A stretch of DNA of 64,000 bases from Vogesella sp. LIG4. Lineage in GTDB: Bacteria; Pseudomonadota; Gammaproteobacteria; Burkholderiales; Chromobacteriaceae. Shown one piece after another: positions 58,178 through 64,000 of this stretch; positions within the stretch are counted from its first letter, which is position 1, and the number at the start of each line of letters is the position of its first letter. The position numbers and the translations under genes are program-made. The notes below the pieces were generated by a model, which did no database searches, was not told the DNA's origin, and saw only the letters and a program-made list of their open reading frames with translations. The stretch is from NCBI RefSeq assembly GCF_900090205.1, contig NZ_LT607802.1, forward strand, positions 1,844,215-1,908,214. The letters run 5' to 3'.

Positions 58178-59055
58178 CTGACGGCGCGCACCACGTTGCC
58201 GCGCTCGCGGTATTCCAGTTCGTCGAACGACAGCCGGCGCGCAATCATGATGCCGCGGCCGTGGCTGGCCAGCAGTTCGCCCGGTTCGCGGGTGAGAAAG
58301 TGCTGCCAGTCGAAGCCGTCGCCCTGGTCGCGGATCTCGAAACTCAGCGCCCTGGCACTGCGTTCCAGGCCAAGGCTGACCTTGCGCGCACCCAGCACCG
58401 GGTCGGCCAGGCGGCGTTCCAGCTCCTGCTCCCAGCGCTCCTGCTGCTGCAGCCGGGTTTTTTCCTCGAAGCTGACACCCAGGTTGCCGTGTTCGATGGC
58501 GTTGACGATCAGTTCGAACAGGCCGGTGGCCACCTTTTCCGGCTCCGGGCTGGTCTTGGCCAGCAGCGCGGCCACGTGGCGAGCCTCCTGCAGGGTGTGG
58601 AAGCTGAACTCGGCACGGTCCAGGAACTGCAGCGCGCCCATCTGCTGGTTGGCCAGCTCGCGGAAATACTGGTGGCGATCCCAGTGCACGGTGGCGGCGG
58701 CCACCACCGCCAGCAGCATGTCGCGCGAGAACGGCTTGGTGAGGTAGTAGAAGGCGCCGGACGACAGCCCCTCCTGCACGCTGGCCGCAGCGCCCACCGC
58801 GGTCTGCATGATCACCGGCAGGAAGGCCAGGTGCGGGTTGGCCTTCATGCGGCGCAGTAGTTCGAAGCCGCTGATGCCCGGCATCATTTTGTCCAGCAGC
58901 ACGGCGGCGTACTGTTCGCCCTCGCGCTGCAGAATCTGCCAGGCATCCTCGCCGTTGTCGGCGGCGACGGTTTCGTAGCCGGCGTCCTGCAGCAGCTCTC
59001 CCAGCAGCTCCAGGTTGAACGGTTCGTCGTCTACCAGTAACAAACGCTTGGCCAT
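58159..59055 (-). CDS. response regulator fused to an RsbW-like ATPase domain
   Basis: A 298-residue two-domain protein. The receiver domain (1-120) has the acidic pair D9/D10, phospho-acceptor D55, T85 and K107. The C-terminal domain is a GHKL ATPase of the anti-sigma type: N-box with E181, N185 and H189 (ELIVNAIEHGNLG), DQGDGFDW, and HGRGIMIARRL. No histidine phospho-acceptor region lies between them. This suggests a phosphorylation-controlled partner-switch kinase rather than a DNA-binding regulator. The start is one base after the histidine kinase stop codon. Confidence 0.88.
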   Translation of the reverse strand: MAKRLLLVDDEPFNLELLGELLQDAGYETVAADNGEDAWQILQREGEQYAAVLLDKMMPGISGFELLRRMKANPHLAFLPVIMQTAVGAAASVQEGLSSGAFYYLTKPFSRDMLLAVVAAATVHWDRHQYFRELANQQMGALQFLDRAEFSFHTLQEARHVAALLAKTSPEPEKVATGLFELIVNAIEHGNLGVSFEEKTRLQQQERWEQELERRLADPVLGARKVSLGLERSARALSFEIRDQGDGFDWQHFLTREPGELLASHGRGIMIARRLSFDELEYRERGNVVRAVSYLPAA

Positions 59056-59056
59056 G

Positions 59057-61618
59057 TCATTTCTCCTTGTTCAGGCCGTATTGCCGCCGCGGCAGGGTGA
59101 AGCTGAAGATGGCGCCGCCACCTTCCGCATTGTGTACTGCAATGGCGCCGCCGTGGGCATGCACGATCTCGCGGCAGATGGCCAGGCCCAGGCCGGTACC
59201 ACCGGCACCGGTCTTGGTCAGGCTGCTCTGGATGAATTTGTCGAAAATCTGTTCGCGCTCGTGCTCCGGCACGCCGGGGCCGTAGTCGCGCACATCCACG
59301 CGCAGCGGTGCTTCCGGGCTGCTGCCGGGCACGATGTCCACGCTGACGCGGGCGCCCTGCGGGCTGAACTTGATGGCGTTGGACAGCAGGTTGCGCACCA
59401 CCTGGCCGATGCGGAAGGCGTCCATGTCCACCAGCACTTCGTTCGGCAGCGGCACGAACAGCAGCGAGATGCCCTGTTGCTCCGCCTGGCCGCGCAATTC
59501 GTCCAGGCATTCGCGGATCACGTGCTGCAGGTCGCTGCGCTGCATCGCGTATTCCATGCGGCCAACTTCCATTTTCGACAGATCCAGCAATTCGTTCAGC
59601 AGCGACAGCAGGCGGCTGCCGCTATGGTGGATGCGCTCGAAGTAGCGGTGCAGCCGCGACAGCGCCGCCGGGTCTTCCTGCTGCTGGCCCATTTCGGCAA
59701 AGCCGAGGATGGCATGCAGCGGGGTGCGCAGTTCGTGCGACATATTGGCCAGGAATTCGGTCTTGGCGCGGCTGGTTTCCTCGGCCAGATCGCGGGCGCG
59801 GCGCAGCGCTTCCTCGGTGGTGCGCTGCGCGGAAATATCCTGGTACAGCCACACCGAGCCCAGTGCCGGCTGGCCCGGCTTCACGGCGCGGCCGAACATG
59901 CGCACCCAGATGTTGTCGCCGCCGCCGCGCGCCAGCAGCATGTCGTCCTGGCTGATTTCGCCGTTGTTCAGTGCCGGGTAGGCGATGCGGCCGGTGCGCA
60001 GGAACTGCTCGTCGCTGTCGTACAGGATGCGGGTGGAGTGTTCGATGATTTCATCTTCACGGCGCTGGAACAGTGTCAGGAACGCCTTGTTCACCTGCTT
60101 GAAGTGGCGGTCGACGATATAGGCCATGGCCATCGGGCTGGCGTCCAGCAGCGCGGACAGCTGGCGCGAGCGGGTTTCCACCTGTTCGGCCAGGGTGTCG
60201 GTCAGGCGCAGCAGCGCCGCCTCGCGCTCCTTGCGTGCGGCGATGTTGCGGCACATCACCAGGTAAAACGGCGCAGTGTGATCCGGCATGATCAGGCTGA
60301 TCGACATTTCCACCTGCAGCATGAACGACTGGTCGCAGATCAGCAGCGCCTCGAACGGGTGGCCGATCAGCGGCGCCACGTGTTCGGCAAAGCTGCTGTG
60401 CGGCGGGTGGTGCAGCTCGCTGATCAGCGCGCCGGCCGGCAGTTGCAGCAGGGCGTCCTGCTGCTGGCCGATCAGCCGCGCGGCGGCCGGGTTGACCAGG
60501 ATCACCTGGCCGTGGTCGTTGAGCAGGATCAGGCCGTCGCTTTGCTGCGCCAGCAGTGCGCGGTGGCGCTCCTCGGTGTCCTGCAGCGGCTTGATGCGTT
60601 CGCGCTGGCGCTCCTGCTGGGTTTTCAGCGTGACGTTGCTGTCTTGCAGCCGGTTGATCATGCCGCTCTGGTACTGCAGCTTCTGCCGGTTCTGCCGCGA
60701 CAGCCGGCTGCCGGCACTGCCCATCAGCACAATGGCCGCCAGCAGCAGTACGCCGGCCAGCAGCAGGCCGTGCCCGGTGCTGTCGTCGTCCCCCACCGGC
60801 ATGACTTCAAAGGTGAGCTGCTGGCCGCCGATGATGCGGCTGGCGCGCAGCAGCGGCAGCGATTCGGGCGGCAGGTTAGGGTGGCTGTCCGCCAGCAGCG
60901 GGTGCTGCCGGTCCTGGATCAGGATGCGCAGCCGCAGCTGTTCCGATGCCGCGCCCTGGCTGCTGGTGGTCAGCAGCTGCGCCGGGTTGAGGCCGATGCC
61001 CAGCAACAGCGGCAGCGGGCGGGTCTTGGGGCTGAAGAACAGCGCCAGCCGCTGGCTGCTGCCGGTGCGCAGCTGCACCAGCGCCGGCAGGCCGTCGGCA
61101 ATGGCATGCTGCAGCGCGTGGCCAACGTCGGACTGTGCGCCCAGGTCCAGGTGCAGCGGCAGCGCCTCGCTGTCGTCCGGGTATTGCTGCGCCACCGGAA
61201 AATAGGCCGGGCGTACCGACGCCGGCATCAGGCGGTTGCCCTCGAACTGGCGCAGCAGCAGCCCCTGGTTCAGCTCCACGGCTTCGCGCTGGCGCTGGTC
61301 GACGCGTTGCACCACGGTGAGAAAGTCGAAGGCCGGGTTGGCCGACAGTACATAGGGGGCGTAACGGGTGAAGCTGCCGCTGCCGCTGGCATCGTTATCG
61401 CCGCTCAGCAGCAGCTCGGTGGCCGTCTGGCCGTTCTGCAGCAGTTGCTGCAGCTGCTGGGTAAGCAGGGTGATGCGCTGGGTTGCCTGACCCAGCTGGC
61501 GGCTGCGGCTGGCGTTCTGCTCCGCCTGCTGCAATAGCAGCATGGCCAGCAGCCACAGGCTGCCGGCCAGTACCAGGCTGCTGATCAGCAAGGTGGCGGG
61601 CTTGAACTCGGTTTTCAT
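59057..61618 (-). CDS. membrane PAS-domain sensor histidine kinase
   Basis: An 853-residue kinase, using the ATG at 61618 (MKTEFKPATLLISSL). Two membrane helices (about 8-30 and near 280-300) bracket a large periplasmic sensor domain of no clear family. Two PAS domains follow, then HisKA with phospho-acceptor H628 in FLANMSHELRTPLHA, and a HATPase with LLSNAIKFSPQG, DYGPGVPEHE and GTGLGLAICREI. It has no receiver domain of its own; its likely partner is the response regulator encoded next. Confidence 0.9.
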   Translation of the reverse strand: MKTEFKPATLLISSLVLAGSLWLLAMLLLQQAEQNASRSRQLGQATQRITLLTQQLQQLLQNGQTATELLLSGDNDASGSGSFTRYAPYVLSANPAFDFLTVVQRVDQRQREAVELNQGLLLRQFEGNRLMPASVRPAYFPVAQQYPDDSEALPLHLDLGAQSDVGHALQHAIADGLPALVQLRTGSSQRLALFFSPKTRPLPLLLGIGLNPAQLLTTSSQGAASEQLRLRILIQDRQHPLLADSHPNLPPESLPLLRASRIIGGQQLTFEVMPVGDDDSTGHGLLLAGVLLLAAIVLMGSAGSRLSRQNRQKLQYQSGMINRLQDSNVTLKTQQERQRERIKPLQDTEERHRALLAQQSDGLILLNDHGQVILVNPAAARLIGQQQDALLQLPAGALISELHHPPHSSFAEHVAPLIGHPFEALLICDQSFMLQVEMSISLIMPDHTAPFYLVMCRNIAARKEREAALLRLTDTLAEQVETRSRQLSALLDASPMAMAYIVDRHFKQVNKAFLTLFQRREDEIIEHSTRILYDSDEQFLRTGRIAYPALNNGEISQDDMLLARGGGDNIWVRMFGRAVKPGQPALGSVWLYQDISAQRTTEEALRRARDLAEETSRAKTEFLANMSHELRTPLHAILGFAEMGQQQEDPAALSRLHRYFERIHHSGSRLLSLLNELLDLSKMEVGRMEYAMQRSDLQHVIRECLDELRGQAEQQGISLLFVPLPNEVLVDMDAFRIGQVVRNLLSNAIKFSPQGARVSVDIVPGSSPEAPLRVDVRDYGPGVPEHEREQIFDKFIQSSLTKTGAGGTGLGLAICREIVHAHGGAIAVHNAEGGGAIFSFTLPRRQYGLNKEK

Positions 61619-61649
61619 CGGCGGGCGTGGCGGCGACCGCAAGCCGCAA

Positions 61650-62420
61650 TCAATGTTGCGCCAGGTTGGCGTACAGCTGGCTGAATTCCTGCGCCAGTTT
61701 ATGGCGCGGGTCGAGGAATACCATCGGCAGGCTGCGCTCGTGCGATTCGCGGATCTTCACCGACGCCGACAGCGGCGGCTGCAGCACCGGGTGGCCGGCG
61801 TCGCGCAGCTCCTGCACCATGCGCACCGGCAGGCTGGCGCGCGGCTGGAACTGGTTGACCACGATGCCTTCGATCTGCAGCTCCGGGTTATGGTCGGCGC
61901 GGATCTCGGCGGCGCTGTCCAACAGGCCCAGCAGCGCATGGCGCGAGAAGGTGTCGCAGTCGAAGGGAATCAGGCAACGGTTGGCCGCAATCAGCGCCGA
62001 GCGGGTGTAGAAGTTCAGCGCCGGCGGGGTGTCGATCCAGATCTCGTCGTAATCGGATGCCAGTTTCAGCAGCGTCTCGCGCAGCTTGAACATCTTGTAG
62101 CGCGCTTCCAGCTTGGGCATCAGCTCGGCCAGCTCGGGGTGCGAGGCCAGCAGGTGCAGCTTGTCGTGCGCGGTGGGCTGGATGTAGTCCTGCGGCGGTT
62201 TTTCGTACAGGCTGATGTTCAGCATCTGGCCGAAGAAGCCGGCGGCATGCGCATCGGCCGGCGGCGTGGCGTTGCCGGTCAGGTAGTGGCTGGCGTTGCC
62301 CTGCGGGTCCAGGTCCAGCAGCAGCACCTTGCGGCCGGACTTGGCGGCGGCGGCGGCCAGGTTGACGGTAATGGTGGATTTACCCACCCCCCCCTTCTGA
62401 TTGAATACCACCCGTCGCAT
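61650..62420 (-). CDS. ParA/MinD-type ATPase
   Basis: A 256-residue deviant-Walker ATPase. The Walker A motif is KGGVGKST (9-16) with the signature lysine at K9; LLLDLDPQGNAS and WIDTPPAL complete the site. No parB follows, so chromosome partitioning is unlikely. Related orphan ParA proteins position other cell structures. It lies 31 bp ahead of the histidine kinase gene. Confidence 0.9.
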   Translation of the reverse strand: MRRVVFNQKGGVGKSTITVNLAAAAAKSGRKVLLLDLDPQGNASHYLTGNATPPADAHAAGFFGQMLNISLYEKPPQDYIQPTAHDKLHLLASHPELAELMPKLEARYKMFKLRETLLKLASDYDEIWIDTPPALNFYTRSALIAANRCLIPFDCDTFSRHALLGLLDSAAEIRADHNPELQIEGIVVNQFQPRASLPVRMVQELRDAGHPVLQPPLSASVKIRESHERSLPMVFLDPRHKLAQEFSQLYANLAQH

Positions 62421-62452
62421 GATTGCCCTTTATCAAGTTGGCGGCGTTGACG

Positions 62453-62962
62453 TCAGGTCGCCAGCGCCTGCTTGCACACGTAGTCCACCTGCTGGAACGA
62501 CGCCGACTGCCGCACCACCGGCATCGGCCGGATTTCGCTGTCATTATAAGTACGGCTCAGGATCTCCCTGCCATTTTCGTCAAGCAACTGCATGGCGGCC
62601 AGGCGGAAGGTGGAGGCCACGCAGTCCACTTCCCAGCTGTTGATCGACTGTTTGTGCGGCGGCGTGGAGAGGAAGTTTTCCTTCTTCGGGTTGAAGATGG
62701 TCTTGCGATCGCGGAACAGCACCAGGTTGCCCTTGTGGCGAATGCTCAGTTTGTCGATCTCGTGCAGGATATTGCCGTTGGGCGATACCCCCAGGATCAC
62801 CCACTCGGCATTGGCCGTGGTGCTGGGGCGGGTTTGCGGCTGCGGGCGAATCACCACCTGCGGCTGGCTCTTGTTGCTGTTGGCGCCGGCCGGCATGGTG
62901 CCGGTGCTGGCGCAGCCGGTAAGAGCCAGCAGGGCGGCTAAAAGGGGAATGGCAAGCTTCAT
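62453..62962 (-). CDS. surface-adhesin protein E-like lipoprotein
   Basis: A 169-residue lipoprotein; the ATG at 62962 gives MKLAIPLLAALLALTGC with lipobox ALTGC (Cys at 17). The conserved half (SINSWEVDCVASTFRLAAMQ and VDYVC) matches the adhesin E-like domain seen in many beta- and gammaproteobacterial lipoproteins, with a cysteine pair. Adhesion is not established for this group. It is the first gene of the run lipoprotein-parA-like-kinase-regulator. Confidence 0.75.
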   Translation of the reverse strand: MKLAIPLLAALLALTGCASTGTMPAGANSNKSQPQVVIRPQPQTRPSTTANAEWVILGVSPNGNILHEIDKLSIRHKGNLVLFRDRKTIFNPKKENFLSTPPHKQSINSWEVDCVASTFRLAAMQLLDENGREILSRTYNDSEIRPMPVVRQSASFQQVDYVCKQALAT

Positions 62963-63095
62963 GGCAAGACTCTGACTGCGTAAACATGGCAAGTCTCGCA
63001 TACCGCGGTGCATCACGGTAAGTGTTATCGGCGGCGTTGCCGGCACGGGGCGGGCGCTTTTTGCGTACAATGCGCCGTTCACGTGAAGAATCCCG

Positions 63096-64000
<905 letters not shown>

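Overview
The window is about 64 kb of a GC-rich (roughly 65 percent by eye) betaproteobacterial chromosome. Gene content and order point to the Neisseriales, most likely a member of the Chromobacteriaceae (Vogesella, Chromobacterium, Aquitalea or similar). The genus is inference and no 16S gene is present. I see no phage, plasmid, CRISPR array or complete insertion sequence. Most of the window is housekeeping DNA with a few accessory islands.

Layout: a truncated DedA-family protein, FKBP isomerase, DUF2189 membrane protein, 2-hydroxyacid dehydrogenase, cyclopropane-fatty-acid synthase, glutathione peroxidase, trmB, a LysE exporter, an epimerase-like protein and a 2Fe-2S flavin reductase (1-9.1 kb). 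Two copies of a short MITE-like element sit here. Next comes a chaperone/usher fimbrial locus with a duplicated subunit-chaperone module (9.1-16.3 kb). It is followed by the macromolecular synthesis block rpsU-yqeY-dnaG-rpoD-tRNA(CAT) (16.7-21.4 kb), and then gmk-rpoZ-spoT-thiS-thiG (21.5-25.6 kb). After that lie a purine permease with apt, a chemoreceptor, and murA-ibaG-ABC-2 exporter (25.8-33.2 kb).

A divergent tetR/RND efflux cassette with an AcrR-type operator (33.2-39.9 kb) lies between the ABC exporter and the mlaFEDCBA lipid-transport operon (40.1-44.0 kb). Lysine/peptidoglycan genes dapC-dapD follow. Then come a DMT transporter, a GNAT enzyme and a compact arsenic operon, arsR-arsI-arsC-aquaporin (47.7-49.8 kb). 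The last part holds a solute-binding protein, slyX, a second chemoreceptor, small lipoprotein and thioesterase genes, rsmJ, the DNA-uptake channel gene comEC, a kinase / response regulator / ParA-like / lipoprotein cluster, and the start of recQ.

The most striking signal is not a gene. The 10-base word GTTGGCCGCA occurs about 47 times on the two strands by my hand count, where composition predicts well under one. It is enriched in intergenic DNA, forms inverted pairs near gene ends, and in coding regions often forces TTG leucine codons in a CTG-preferring genome. This is how the Neisseriaceae DNA uptake sequence behaves, but with an unrelated word. I propose it as a DNA-uptake-sequence-like repeat of this lineage. 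The same window carries comEC, which has an exact in-frame 99-bp tandem duplication.
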